A stretch of DNA of 64,000 nucleotides from Flavobacterium silvaticum (lineage in GTDB: Bacteria; Bacteroidota; Bacteroidia; Flavobacteriales; Flavobacteriaceae). Shown here in pieces: positions 54,028-62,345 of this stretch. Location of the stretch: positions 119,335 through 183,334 of the forward strand of contig NZ_JAAMPU010000100.1 in NCBI RefSeq assembly GCF_012911565.1. Direction: 5' to 3'. The first letter of the stretch is position 1. Each line of letters begins with the position of its first letter. Under the pieces are notes generated by a model. That model was not told where the DNA came from, did no database searches, and was given only the letters and a program-made list of their open reading frames with translations. The position numbers and the translations under genes were made by a program.

Positions 54028-55422
54028 ATGAGTATCACGGGACGTTTATCGAAAGTCAAATATTTCCGGCTGTATGCGTATATGGCGATAGCAATTATCG
54101 TGGCATTCCAGGCGTATTGGCTGTATTCCGTTTATGATTCGAGAAAGACGCTGATACTCGAAGAAGGACAGAATATATTGCGGGCTGCGGTACTCGATCA
54201 CGATCATCAGGCTGTTACAAGGCAACTCAATGGTCTTGCCGATTCCAACGGCAATGTGGACGATGTGGTAAAGCAATTGCTGACGACCTTAAAGAACCGG
54301 AAGGACATATCCATAAAGCTTCAGGTTGACGGTAAAACGGCTGAGGACAGTCTTTCACGCCAAATGCTGGACAATCTTGCCCGTCCCAAAGCCGCGGCTA
54401 AAATCAATCCTGAAAAAGAAATCTACAAGGCTGTTTCCGGTGCCATGGCATTCAAATTCGGGCGTACCGATTACCAGGTCGTGTTTACACATAACGATAA
54501 GAGCCAGGCTTTTCCGGATACGCGCAACGGAAGTTTTGCCGAAACCCAGGAAATCCGTTCGGAGGTATTGGATGCGGGCCAGTATTATCATTTGCGGTTC
54601 TACGACATAAACAGTATAATCCTGCGGCAAATCTGGCCGTTCCTGATTTTATCCGTATTCTATCTGGCTATTTGCATCGGAGCCGTGATCCTGCTGACCA
54701 AAAACGTATACAGAGCAAGGAAACTCATGCAGCAAAAGGACAGTTTCACCAACAGCATGACGCATGAATTCAAGACCCCAATGGCGACTATTTCGGCGGC
54801 ACTTGAAGCCCTGCAAAACTTCGGCATCCTCGATGATCGCGAAATGACCAAAGAATATCTGGGCATCATGGGAAAAGACCTGAACCGGCTTATGGAAATG
54901 ACCGATTCCATATTGATGAACGCCCGCATGAGCGATGGCAAAATAGTTTTGTACCCGATTACCGTCAACCTTCCGGATTTCGTTACGGGAGTCTGTGACG
55001 ACCTCAAGCCGATACTTTCCAAAAAATCTGCAGAACTCAGCATTGAAACAGATGGGGACACAATCCCGGTTCATATCGACAAAGAACATTTCGGGAATGT
55101 GATCCGCAACCTCGTCGATAATGCCATCAAATATTCACCGGAGCCGGCGCGTATTTCAATCCGTATCGGTTCCGAAAAAAAATCCGCGACACTCTTATTT
55201 TCAGACCAGGGAATGGGAATTCCGGAGAAATATAAATCTGAAATCTTCAAGCCGTATTTCCGGATACAGGAAAACGATACGTACACCGTCAAAGGTTTCG
55301 GCCTTGGCCTTACTTATATCCGCCAAATCGTTTTATTATCGGGCGGAAGCATTTCACTGCAAAATCAGCCAGCCCAAACCGGAACCACGTTTAAAATCTC
55401 AATCCCGCTGCATCATGACTAA
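54028..55422 (+). CDS. Sensor histidine kinase
   Basis: About 464 residues from MSITGRLSKVKYFRLYAYM; an in-frame TTG six codons upstream is possible but less likely. Transmembrane helices at about 15-35 and 200-222 flank a periplasmic sensor region of about 165 residues. The HisKA box is NSMTHEFKTPMATISAALEALQ (phospho-His). HATPase_c motifs are RNLVDNAIKYSP, FSDQGMGIPEKYKSEIFKPYFR and GFGLGLTYIRQIVLLSGG. The signal is unknown. The response regulator gene overlaps its end by 8 bp, a standard two-component pair. Confidence 0.93.
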   Translation: MSITGRLSKVKYFRLYAYMAIAIIVAFQAYWLYSVYDSRKTLILEEGQNILRAAVLDHDHQAVTRQLNGLADSNGNVDDVVKQLLTTLKNRKDISIKLQVDGKTAEDSLSRQMLDNLARPKAAAKINPEKEIYKAVSGAMAFKFGRTDYQVVFTHNDKSQAFPDTRNGSFAETQEIRSEVLDAGQYYHLRFYDINSIILRQIWPFLILSVFYLAICIGAVILLTKNVYRARKLMQQKDSFTNSMTHEFKTPMATISAALEALQNFGILDDREMTKEYLGIMGKDLNRLMEMTDSILMNARMSDGKIVLYPITVNLPDFVTGVCDDLKPILSKKSAELSIETDGDTIPVHIDKEHFGNVIRNLVDNAIKYSPEPARISIRIGSEKKSATLLFSDQGMGIPEKYKSEIFKPYFRIQENDTYTVKGFGLGLTYIRQIVLLSGGSISLQNQPAQTGTTFKISIPLHHD

Positions 55423-56101
55423 CGCCAGGATACTCTATCTCGAAGATGAGCAATCGCTTGGAAAGATCACAAGCGACATGCTCGTAAAAAATGGCTTTAT
55501 GGTAGACTGGATACAGGATGGCAAAAAGGGGCTTGAAGCGTTCCGTTCCAAAGGTTACAGCATTTGTGTGGTGGACATTATGATGCCCGGGCTGGACGGA
55601 TACAGTTTCACCAGGGAAGTACGCAAAAGCAATGCGTCGGTTCCAATTATTTTCCTTACGGCGCGTTCATTGACCGAAGACGTCATCAAAGGTTTCGAGA
55701 CCGGCGGCAACGATTATATGCGAAAGCCGTTCAGCATCGAGGAACTTATCGTGCGTATCAATTCTTTGTTGCAACGCATCGCCAAACCCGAAGAACAGGC
55801 ACAGACCGTATTTGAACTGGGTAAATACACTTTCGATTATGCAGTCATGGAGCTCAAAGGCCCGACCAGAACATTTACGCTGACGAATCTGGAGAATGAA
55901 GTGCTGTACAGATTGGTAACGCACAAAATGGCCGTGGTGGAACGCCAAAAGATCCTTATAGAATTATGGGGAGACGATACGTTTTTCAATGCGCGCAGTA
56001 TGGATGTCTTCATCACTAAATTGCGTAAATACCTTTCGGAAGATGCGTCGTTGTCGATAGTCAATATCCGCGGTATCGGGTATAAGCTTATTGCCAGATA
56101 G
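55415..56101 (+). CDS. OmpR-family response regulator
   Basis: 228 residues from MTNARILYLEDEQSLGKIT; the frame open to 55121 is inside the kinase gene and is rejected. The receiver domain has the acidic pair LEDE, phospho-acceptor Asp in VVDIMMPGLDGYSF, Thr/Ser in FLTARS and Lys in MRKPFS. The winged-helix effector domain is at about 130-228 (TLTNLENEVLYRLVTHKMAVVERQKILIELWGDD...SMDVFITKLRKYLSEDASLSIVNIRGIGYKL). It acts with the preceding kinase. Its targets are not known; the two secreted proteins downstream are one possibility, with no direct evidence. Confidence 0.95.
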   Translation: MTNARILYLEDEQSLGKITSDMLVKNGFMVDWIQDGKKGLEAFRSKGYSICVVDIMMPGLDGYSFTREVRKSNASVPIIFLTARSLTEDVIKGFETGGNDYMRKPFSIEELIVRINSLLQRIAKPEEQAQTVFELGKYTFDYAVMELKGPTRTFTLTNLENEVLYRLVTHKMAVVERQKILIELWGDDTFFNARSMDVFITKLRKYLSEDASLSIVNIRGIGYKLIAR

Positions 56102-56117
56102 GTCGGTATGTGGCATT

Positions 56118-56546
56118 TTATAATTTGAACTTTTTACCGTCCTCGAAATTTGCCGGAAGCTTTGGGCTTTTGATGCCAAAGGGTCCGGTTCCTTGTTTAT
56201 GGTAATAAAATTCATTTTCATCATCCGAATATCTTCCGGCACAAAGCAAATTGAAAGTTGTACTTCTTTTGCCGGATTTTAAAACATTGATGTCAATCCA
56301 AACCGGGCATTTATTTTCGCGCCATAACAGTTCCACGACTTTTTCTTCGGTCAGGTCCAATACCAGGCCGCCTTCATCTTCGGGGAACACTTTGAATTTT
56401 CCAGGAATGTCCTGATCGAAAGAAGCATTGAGAATAACATTATACCTGAAATCCGAAACTAATTTATCTGTAATGAAATGTTCAGCGAACCGCATTGCTT
56501 TTACGCTTACTTCATGTAACAAGTTGTGGAATTCGGGTTTAGTCAT
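56118..56546 (-). CDS. Conserved hypothetical protein
   Basis: 142 residues, no signal and no membrane helix. The sequence is acidic with Trp-containing segments (VVELLWRENKCPVWIDINVL, CAGRYSDDENEFYYHKQGTGPFGIKSP). The regular strand pattern suggests an alpha/beta fold. I recognise no family. It is convergent with the response regulator (16 bp apart) and stands alone. The 326-bp space beyond it (56547-56872) holds the copy B repeat, two REP-like units and a -7 box for the next gene. Confidence 0.6.
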   Translation of the reverse strand: MTKPEFHNLLHEVSVKAMRFAEHFITDKLVSDFRYNVILNASFDQDIPGKFKVFPEDEGGLVLDLTEEKVVELLWRENKCPVWIDINVLKSGKRSTTFNLLCAGRYSDDENEFYYHKQGTGPFGIKSPKLPANFEDGKKFKL

Positions 56547-56660
56547 ATAAAAATTTATAGAGGCGTCTTCAAATTTAGTTTAAAATCAGATGTTATCGGT
56601 GTAGCCCATGTCATACTGTTAAACGTATAGTGTTGCTTTTATAATACCAACTGGAAGTTC

Positions 56661-56710
56661 GTTTACAAATATGTTGTTTACGAAATTTCGTAAACAGGAA
56701 ATAGGGAAAC
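56661..56710. repeat. Nested-palindrome intergenic repeat, copy B
   Basis: GTTTAC, 9 bp, GTTTACGAAATTTCGTAAAC, 9 bp, GGAAAC. The inner palindrome differs from copy A at two paired positions (A to G on the left, T to C on the right), so pairing is kept. Confidence 0.85.
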
Positions 56711-56721
56711 GGCTTTTTCAG

Positions 56722-56763
56722 GCACGCACTGAAAGTCCGCGCCAGCGACTACAAGTCCGCGCC
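56722..56763. repeat. Two REP-like units (GCACGCACT...AGTCCGCGCC)
   Basis: Two consecutive copies of AGTCCGCGCC (56735-56743, 56754-56763) follow degenerate left arms. They resemble the hairpins at 52818, 60780 and 60932. Confidence 0.5.
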
Positions 56764-56838
56764 AACGATTAAAAATCCCGCTTAACACTCCTTAACAGTC
56801 AATAAGGTTTCATAACTTTTTACTGGTTATCAGTGATT

Positions 56839-56846
56839 TACATTTG
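56839..56846 (+). promoter_or_regulatory. -7 element (TACATTTG) of the small secreted protein gene
   Basis: An exact TAnnTTTG match 26 bp upstream of the ATG at 56873. The -33 region is only a T-rich stretch. Confidence 0.4.
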
Positions 56847-56872
56847 TATCAGAACTTTAAATCATTTTAATC

Positions 56873-57292
56873 ATGAAAACACTTATCACCCTTATTTTCG
56901 CATCGGTAGCTTTGTTGACAGCAACCGTTGGACAGGCTCAGGAAAACGAATACCGCAAAGAACTGGACGCGGTTTTCAATTCATTCAAAAACAAGAATTA
57001 CTCTTTGTTGAAACCCATTGTTGACGACCAGGTCAAAATCAACCCGAATATACCCGTCGGAATGAACGACATGGTAATCCCTCAGGTCATCGCACAGCTT
57101 CCGTCACCTCAAAGCTACAAGGTCATCAAAACTGAAAAAGTAGGCGGCGGTTACAAATTTACGGTCGAATACAGTTACAAGGAACGGAATGCGCGCCTGC
57201 AATACTTTACCTTCAACGAGAAACGCAAGATCGTGGATCTGGATGTTTTGGGCGATGCGACTACGGTAGAAGCCTCGATAGGAACGAATTGA
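56873..57292 (+). CDS. Small exported protein, paralogue of the next gene (NTF2-like?)
   Basis: 139 residues. Signal peptide (LITLIFASVALLTATVGQAQ), then one compact domain: LDAVFNSFKNKNYSLLKPIVDD, a PQVIAQLPSPQSYKVIKTEKVGGGYKFTVEYSYKERNARLQYFTFNEKRKIVDLDVLGD ending. The helix-then-curved-sheet order is like NTF2/SnoaL proteins. It aligns along its whole length with the lipoprotein at 57347, including PxPxxYxVxKT and FxxxxxxxLDL(L/D). Function unknown. It starts the gene run that continues with three alpha/beta hydrolases. Confidence 0.7.
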   Translation: MKTLITLIFASVALLTATVGQAQENEYRKELDAVFNSFKNKNYSLLKPIVDDQVKINPNIPVGMNDMVIPQVIAQLPSPQSYKVIKTEKVGGGYKFTVEYSYKERNARLQYFTFNEKRKIVDLDVLGDATTVEASIGTN

Positions 57293-57346
57293 TACGGTAC
57301 GCAACAATTTTTCAATTACTTTTAATTCATGACCATGCATTTCCAA

Positions 57347-57805
57347 ATGAAAACCGGCATTTCCCGAATCGTATTTCCAATAGCATTCCTACTTTCACTG
57401 CTGTGTTCATCCTGTGCCGATAAAAGTACCGGAGAAATCGAATCACGTGTGGAGATCGTGCAGAAATCGATGCAACACCACAGCCTGGATTCGTTGCGGC
57501 CGTATCTGGCTTCAGGGTATACCGTTAAGGGATTGCCCCAGGGATTCGAAGCGTTAGTGCTGTCTGAACTCTTCAAAAAAATGCCTGCTCCCAAAGGATA
57601 TGTCATTACAAAGACGAGTGAGGAAAAAAGAGGGACACGACTTAAAGCTACCTTCTATTTTGAAAATATAGATTCGCTTCATGCCAATTTCCTGATCGCC
57701 AAAGACGGCCAGTTCCTTGAGCTGAACCTGCTCGACAGCGCCGACATCAAGACGGCTGCCGATTCGGTTCCTGCCCAAACGGAAAAGGACTCCAAGCCGC
57801 AATAA
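57347..57805 (+). CDS. Lipoprotein paralogue of the preceding small secreted protein
   Basis: About 152 residues from MKTGISRIVFPIAFLLSLLCSSCADK, with lipobox CSSC; in-frame ATGs at 57329 and 57335 are alternatives. The body EIVQKSMQHHSLDSLRPYLASGYTVKGLPQGFEALVLSELFKKMPAPKGYVITKT...LKATFYFENIDSLHANFLIAKDGQFLELNLLDSA mirrors the previous gene. Both may be ligand-binding NTF2-like domains, one soluble and one anchored. They are 54 bp apart. No catalytic residues are obvious. Confidence 0.68.
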   Translation: MKTGISRIVFPIAFLLSLLCSSCADKSTGEIESRVEIVQKSMQHHSLDSLRPYLASGYTVKGLPQGFEALVLSELFKKMPAPKGYVITKTSEEKRGTRLKATFYFENIDSLHANFLIAKDGQFLELNLLDSADIKTAADSVPAQTEKDSKPQ

Positions 57806-57926
57806 TCCATTGAATTTTTAGAATCGGTAACGGTTGGTTTTCCAGGCTGTTACCTCTGTTGCCCAAGTACACACTTTTGGGCCCGGGCATCGCCATATCA
57901 TTTATCAACCTAATACACTTAAAAAA

Positions 57927-58817
57927 ATGAAACGATTATTCTTTATCACAGGGCTTGCCGTACTCAGCTTTATCAGCCATGCCCAAAGTCCCGCCAAGAC
58001 CCAGTACCTGGAGTCTAACGGAAGAAAACTCGCCTATCGCGTCATAGGTGCCGGAACACCCATCATCATCGCCAATCGCTTCCGCGGAACACTCGACACC
58101 TGGGATCCGTTATTCCTGAATTCGCTCGCAAAAAACAACCAGGTCATTATTTTCGATTATTCGGGAATTGGATATTCCACAGGAAAATTGCCGACGACTT
58201 TACCTGAAGTCGCCAAAGACATTAAAGACCTGGCCGACGGGCTCAATATCAAAAAAGCAGCGATAGGCGGGTGGTCTTACGGCGGCTTGGTCGCACAGGT
58301 GGCCTCGCTCGAATATCCGTCACTGGTTACGCGACTGATCCTGCTCGGGACGAACCCGATAGGGAAGAACGAGCTGCCTTTGGAACCGTTGTTCCTTGAA
58401 CATGCACTTAAGCCCGTAAACGATTTCAACGATGAGACTGTACTGTTCTTTGAGCCGGCATCGCCTGAAAGCCTCAAACTTGCCAAGGCATCACACGACC
58501 GCATTTACAAAAGCATCGACGTCTCCAAAATCCCATCGACCCAGGAAGTCTTCAACCTGTACTTTGCCGGAGGTGCCGATTCACGCGAAGATAAAGCCGG
58601 TCTTCGGCAGAAGTTCATCGCTACAAAAATCCCGGTACTGATTCTTTCCGGCGACCACGACATCAGCTTTCCGGTAGAGAACTGGTACAGCCTGACGCGT
58701 AAGCTCGCGACTGCGCAGCATATCGTCTTTGCACACACCGGCCATGCGCCCCAACACCAGTTCCCTGAATTGTCCGCCGATTACATCTCAAGCTTTATCA
58801 ACAGAACCAATAAATAA
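57927..58817 (+). CDS. Exported alpha/beta hydrolase
   Basis: 296 residues from MKRLFFITGLAVLSFISHAQ; the frame to 57834 is an unlikely extension. The lipase-like fold has IIIANRFRGTLDTWDPLFL, nucleophile elbow IGGWSYGGLVAQV (Ser about 119), acid Asp in ILSGDHDISFP and terminal His in HTGHAPQHQ. The soluble-epoxide/peroxidase-like order is kept. The substrate is unknown. It is the first of three hydrolases in one direction (28-bp and 38-bp gaps), all behind the two NTF2-like genes. Confidence 0.85.
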   Translation: MKRLFFITGLAVLSFISHAQSPAKTQYLESNGRKLAYRVIGAGTPIIIANRFRGTLDTWDPLFLNSLAKNNQVIIFDYSGIGYSTGKLPTTLPEVAKDIKDLADGLNIKKAAIGGWSYGGLVAQVASLEYPSLVTRLILLGTNPIGKNELPLEPLFLEHALKPVNDFNDETVLFFEPASPESLKLAKASHDRIYKSIDVSKIPSTQEVFNLYFAGGADSREDKAGLRQKFIATKIPVLILSGDHDISFPVENWYSLTRKLATAQHIVFAHTGHAPQHQFPELSADYISSFINRTNK

Positions 58818-58844
58818 TTTAAAACCATAAAAACGCTAAAAATT

Positions 58845-59921
58845 ATGAAAACAACAACTCTTATCAAAGCTACAAGTTTCCTTTGCCTCGTTTTGGTTTC
58901 CTGCAACAAAAAGGAATCGCCTTTTGGCCTCAAAGCAAAAATCTCGACAACAGGCGAAGTCGCCGATTACGCCACAGATCCGAACATCGACAAAGGCACC
59001 AAAGAATTCCTCAAAGTACTCAACTCCGGAGGGACGCCTCTTGAAAAACTTCCGGTTGCCGATGCACGCAAGGTATTGGAAGGCGCACAGGCCGGCGTGA
59101 ACGCAGATGTCTCAGGCATAGACGAACAGAACAAAACCATAGAATCGGACGGATTGAAAGTGAACCTTACCATTGTACGTCCTGCAGGTGAAACCAGAAA
59201 AATCCCTGCATTCCTGTTCATCCATGGTGGAGGCTGGGTGCTTGGGGATTATCCGACCCACAAACGCCTGATCCGTGATCTGGTCGTCGAATCAGGATAC
59301 GCTGCCATCTATGTGGATTATTCCAGGTCGCCCGAAGCCAAATACCCCAAAGCGCTCAATGAAATCTACGCCGCCCTTAAGTGGGTTGCTGCCAACGGGG
59401 ATGAAATAAACGTTGACGGAACAAGGATCTCGATGGTCGGCAACAGTGCCGGCGGAAATATGGCTGCCGCGACAACCCAGCGCGCCAAAGACGAAAACGG
59501 CCCGAAAATTACAAGCCAGGTCTTATTATGGCCCGTAGCCGATGCCTCGTTCGACAGTGAATCGTATGAGAAATTCGCGACAGATCGTTTCCTTACGGCC
59601 AGCGTGATGAAATGGATGTTCGATCAATACACCACCGATCCAAAGGCACGCAGCGGCAAATACATTTCGCTTGTCAATACGCCTCAACAAGATCTCACAG
59701 GCCTGCCACCGACTTTTATCCAGACCGCAGAGAACGATATCCTTCGCGATGAAGGGGAAGAATACGGCAGAAAATTGGACGCAGCCGGGGTCAACGTTAC
59801 CATTACGCGCTATCAGGGGATGATACATGATTTCGGTTTGCTCAATGCGCTGGCGAAGTTACCCGGAACGCGCTCACACATCACCCATGCGGCAAGCGAA
59901 CTCAAAAAGCATCTGAAATAA
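58845..59921 (+). CDS. HSL-type alpha/beta hydrolase lipoprotein
   Basis: 358 residues. Lipobox LVLVSCNKKE. The hormone-sensitive-lipase group signatures are FIHGGGWVLGDYPTHKR (oxyanion-hole HGGG), IYVDYSRSPEAKYPKAL, nucleophile elbow MVGNSAGGNMAAAT, then NDILRDEGEEYGRKLDAAGV (acid) and GMIHDFGLLNAL (His). It acts on short acyl esters in the family. Lipid anchoring of this type is less common and puts it on the envelope. It is in the middle of the three-hydrolase run. Confidence 0.9.
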   Translation: MKTTTLIKATSFLCLVLVSCNKKESPFGLKAKISTTGEVADYATDPNIDKGTKEFLKVLNSGGTPLEKLPVADARKVLEGAQAGVNADVSGIDEQNKTIESDGLKVNLTIVRPAGETRKIPAFLFIHGGGWVLGDYPTHKRLIRDLVVESGYAAIYVDYSRSPEAKYPKALNEIYAALKWVAANGDEINVDGTRISMVGNSAGGNMAAATTQRAKDENGPKITSQVLLWPVADASFDSESYEKFATDRFLTASVMKWMFDQYTTDPKARSGKYISLVNTPQQDLTGLPPTFIQTAENDILRDEGEEYGRKLDAAGVNVTITRYQGMIHDFGLLNALAKLPGTRSHITHAASELKKHLK

Positions 59922-59959
59922 CCACCCACAAAATCAATCAACCTTAAAAGTATATAGTC

Positions 59960-60748
59960 ATGAAAAATAAATCAAAATACATCGTATTCATCACCGGAGC
60001 CTTCGTAACACATCACGGCTGGCTACCCTGGAAAGAATTTTTTGAAAACCACGGGTACATCTGTATCGTCAAGCCGTGGCCGCTCAAAGATGGCACCGCA
60101 AGCGAACTGCGGGCACGTCAGGGACAGGATACCGATCTGGGCCTTATGCAGTATTCCGAAGTCCTCGACCATTATGCCGACATCATCCGCGAACTTCCCG
60201 AAAAACCGATACTGATAGGACATTCCGTAGGAGGCCTGACCACCCAGCTGTTGGTTCAACGCGATTTGGCCGTAGCGGGAATCGCCCTGCATCCGGTGCC
60301 GCCACAGGGAGTCATTTCGTTCAAATGGTCGTTCCTCAAATCGGTATGGAAACCGTTGGGACTGTTCACATCGGCCCGAAAGACCCACCTCATGAGCCTC
60401 GCCGAATGGCAATACGCGTTCACAAACGGCATGAGCCTCGAAGACCAGCTCGAATCCTATGACCAGAACGTAATCCCGGAATCGAAGACCGTCCTTCGCG
60501 ACACGCTCAGCAGCACGGCCCATATCGACTTCAAAAAACCGCATGCGCCTTTGCTGATCCTTTCCGGAACAAACGATCACATCATTCCGGCATCGCTCAA
60601 CTATTCAAACTTCAAAAAATATAAAAACAGCAGTTCCATTACGGAATACAAGGAATTCGAAGAAACGAACCATTATGTAGTGAGCCTTCCCAAATGGCAG
60701 CGCCAGGCGAATTATATTCTGGATTGGTTGGGGAAATATGAGATATGA
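59960..60748 (+). CDS. Alpha/beta hydrolase, cytosolic
   Basis: 262 residues, no signal peptide. FITGAFVTHHGWLPWKEFFENHGY at the start, nucleophile elbow LIGHSVGGLTTQLLVQ (Ser about 85), acid Asp in ILSGTNDHIIPASLNY, His in EETNHYVVSLP. It is the last of the run. The different compartments of the three hydrolases (exported, lipoprotein, cytosolic) suggest they are not simple duplicates. It is followed by a REP-like hairpin (60780-60802) that may stop transcription. Confidence 0.82.
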   Translation: MKNKSKYIVFITGAFVTHHGWLPWKEFFENHGYICIVKPWPLKDGTASELRARQGQDTDLGLMQYSEVLDHYADIIRELPEKPILIGHSVGGLTTQLLVQRDLAVAGIALHPVPPQGVISFKWSFLKSVWKPLGLFTSARKTHLMSLAEWQYAFTNGMSLEDQLESYDQNVIPESKTVLRDTLSSTAHIDFKKPHAPLLILSGTNDHIIPASLNYSNFKKYKNSSSITEYKEFEETNHYVVSLPKWQRQANYILDWLGKYEI

Positions 60749-60779
60749 TTTTGATTTTGATTGGTGCTTGCTTTTCGGT

Positions 60780-60802
60780 AGCGCGGACTTGTTGTCCGTG
60801 CT
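60780..60802. repeat. REP-like hairpin (AGCGCGGA...TCCGTGCT), possible terminator
   Basis: An 8-bp stem with one wobble lies 32 bp after the hydrolase stop. It is in inverse orientation to the unit at 60932. The region 60749-61116 otherwise contains only repeat copy C and AT-rich DNA, with no gene seen. Confidence 0.55.
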
Positions 60803-60846
60803 ATTGTTTTTTGTACGAACCGGAAACCTGTGCTAAGATGACTCTT

Positions 60847-60896
60847 GTTTACGGATTTATCGTTTACAAAATTTTGTAAACAGGGAATTGGGAAAC
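60847..60896. repeat. Nested-palindrome intergenic repeat, copy C
   Basis: GTTTAC, 9 bp, GTTTACAAAATTTTGTAAAC (60862-60881), 9 bp, GGAAAC. The core is identical to copy A. Confidence 0.85.
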
Positions 60897-60931
60897 AGGA
60901 TTTTATGTTGGTGCTTTTTTGAGGTATTAGG

Positions 60932-60952
60932 GCACGGACTGGAAGTCCGCGC
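60932..60952. repeat. REP-like hairpin (GCACGGACTGGAAGTCCGCGC)
   Basis: GGACT and AGTCC pair around GGA, with G/C flanks that mostly pair. It lies 35 bp after repeat copy C, in the same order as at copy B. Confidence 0.55.
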
Positions 60953-61116
60953 TATCGGGTTTCCGTACCGTACATCGTAATAATTGTCAGAGCAATTTAA
61001 TAGGAACTATATGTTATATAGTGAAATTTAAAAAAGGCTGAATCCTGCATGATTTCTTTTTGCAATTCCTCATATTCATCACTACGATATCTACGTGTAA
61101 CTATAGACCGGCCAAC

Positions 61117-61560
61117 TCACTGAAACATGATAATTCCCAAAGAATCTGTGATGAATAAATTTAGACTGTAACCTCCATGTTTCGGAATGCAATTATATTT
61201 CCGGACTTCTAATTTTCTATCGCCGAATGAAATTAGTCTTTTATCTAAAAATTTGATTTTTATTTTATTAAACTTAATGCTGTCTTTGAATTGGATCAAC
61301 GAATCGGCTTTTATGATTTCAGCTTCATATTTATAAATGAATGTAGTCTTTTGCGGATAACTGATTTTTTGGATGTGTAAAGGTTTGAGGATTTTTTGAG
61401 TTTCGATAGGTTCCCCCATTATATAATCTGTATAATATGATTTATAATCGGAAACGACGGGTTTACTGATCTTGTCGGTATGTTCTGTTTGCGTGTCATT
61501 ACGGGCACAAGAAACAAGCAAAAGCAGAGGTACTGAAATGTTGTATATAAATGTCCTCAT
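61117..61560 (-). CDS. Small lipoprotein of unknown function
   Basis: 147 residues. Lipobox LLLLVSCARND, then a Lys/Ile/Tyr-rich mature part (YKSYYTDYIMGEPIETQKIL, YKYEAEIIKADSLIQFKDSIKFNKIKIKFLDKRLISFGDRKLEVRKYNC, YSLNLFITDSLGIIMF). It is more AT-rich than its neighbours, which suggests a recently acquired or fast-evolving gene. No family is recognised. It lies on the minus strand, alone between the copy C repeat and the cytochrome gene. Confidence 0.6.
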   Translation of the reverse strand: MRTFIYNISVPLLLLVSCARNDTQTEHTDKISKPVVSDYKSYYTDYIMGEPIETQKILKPLHIQKISYPQKTTFIYKYEAEIIKADSLIQFKDSIKFNKIKIKFLDKRLISFGDRKLEVRKYNCIPKHGGYSLNLFITDSLGIIMFQ

Positions 61561-61652
61561 GATTTAAACGAGCAGGTTAAAACATTTTTGATTCGAAAAG
61601 CAACTGATAAACGGTTTGCCAAAGGTGGAAATTACAGCAGGGAAACATAACA

Positions 61653-62081
61653 TTATTTTATGTAATCCATAATATTCCTGACGTCAGAACTACTTAGGAC
61701 TTGTTCCGATAGATTCCTGTGGAAATCCACATCCAACCTTTCAAATTTCAAAGAATCGTTTTGATGCCTCACCGTATCCAAATAGGCCCAGAATAGTTCC
61801 GGTTTGACATGGCGCAAAACAGGTCCTTGTGAACGCGCATCCAGTTTATGGCAGGCCGCACAATATTGGTTGAATGTTCTTTTTCCTTGGACGGCACCAG
61901 GGCCAAGTTTGGGTGTGCCGCATAAAAGGACCGGCATCACCCTTTGGCAAGCTGGCTCTGCGCTTGTTTTTTGATTTGACATATACAGGCTGCAAAAAAG
62001 TACCAAAACAAAAATCAGGAAACCGGTCGCAATAATGCCAATGCGGAGTTTGGTTTTTTTGTGGTTGCTGACAGATGGCAT
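61653..62081 (-). CDS. Membrane-anchored cytochrome c domain protein
   Basis: 142 residues. One N-terminal anchor helix (about 13-33; LRIGIIATGFLIFVLVLFCSLYM), then QGKRTFNQYCAACHKLDARSQGPVLRHV with a single CxxCH heme site (His about 79). The usual distal Met before the last helix is not present: the equivalent place reads VDFHRNLSEQVLSSSDVRNIMDYIK. The final helix (VRNIMDYIK) is the family end. It probably carries electrons in the periplasm. The missing Met may mean His ligation or an open site. Confidence 0.82.
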   Translation of the reverse strand: MPSVSNHKKTKLRIGIIATGFLIFVLVLFCSLYMSNQKTSAEPACQRVMPVLLCGTPKLGPGAVQGKRTFNQYCAACHKLDARSQGPVLRHVKPELFWAYLDTVRHQNDSLKFERLDVDFHRNLSEQVLSSSDVRNIMDYIK

Positions 62082-62192
62082 TGTTGGCGGTTTTACCAGA
62101 TCAAAGGACTTCGGAATGATATAAAAGTAACGTTATTTAGCTTTAAGACAATAATCGCGAATTCATAATATACCAGATATCATTAGATTTTT

Positions 62193-62242
62193 GTTTACTG
62201 GTTTATCGTTTACAAAATGTTGTAAACAGGAAATAAGGAAAC
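62193..62242. repeat. Nested-palindrome intergenic repeat, copy D
   Basis: GTTTAC, 9 bp, GTTTACAAAATGTTGTAAAC (62208-62227, one central mismatch), 9 bp, GGAAAC. It lies 111 bp upstream of the cytochrome start, near the left end of the IS element. Confidence 0.8.
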
Positions 62243-62345
62243 TGGATTTTTGTAGTGATGTTTTTAAAGTTGAGAAATCTGGATGATTTGGAATTACAAT
62301 CTGGTCAGAACTAGAAAAGCTTTCTCACTATTTATCAGAGTCCGC

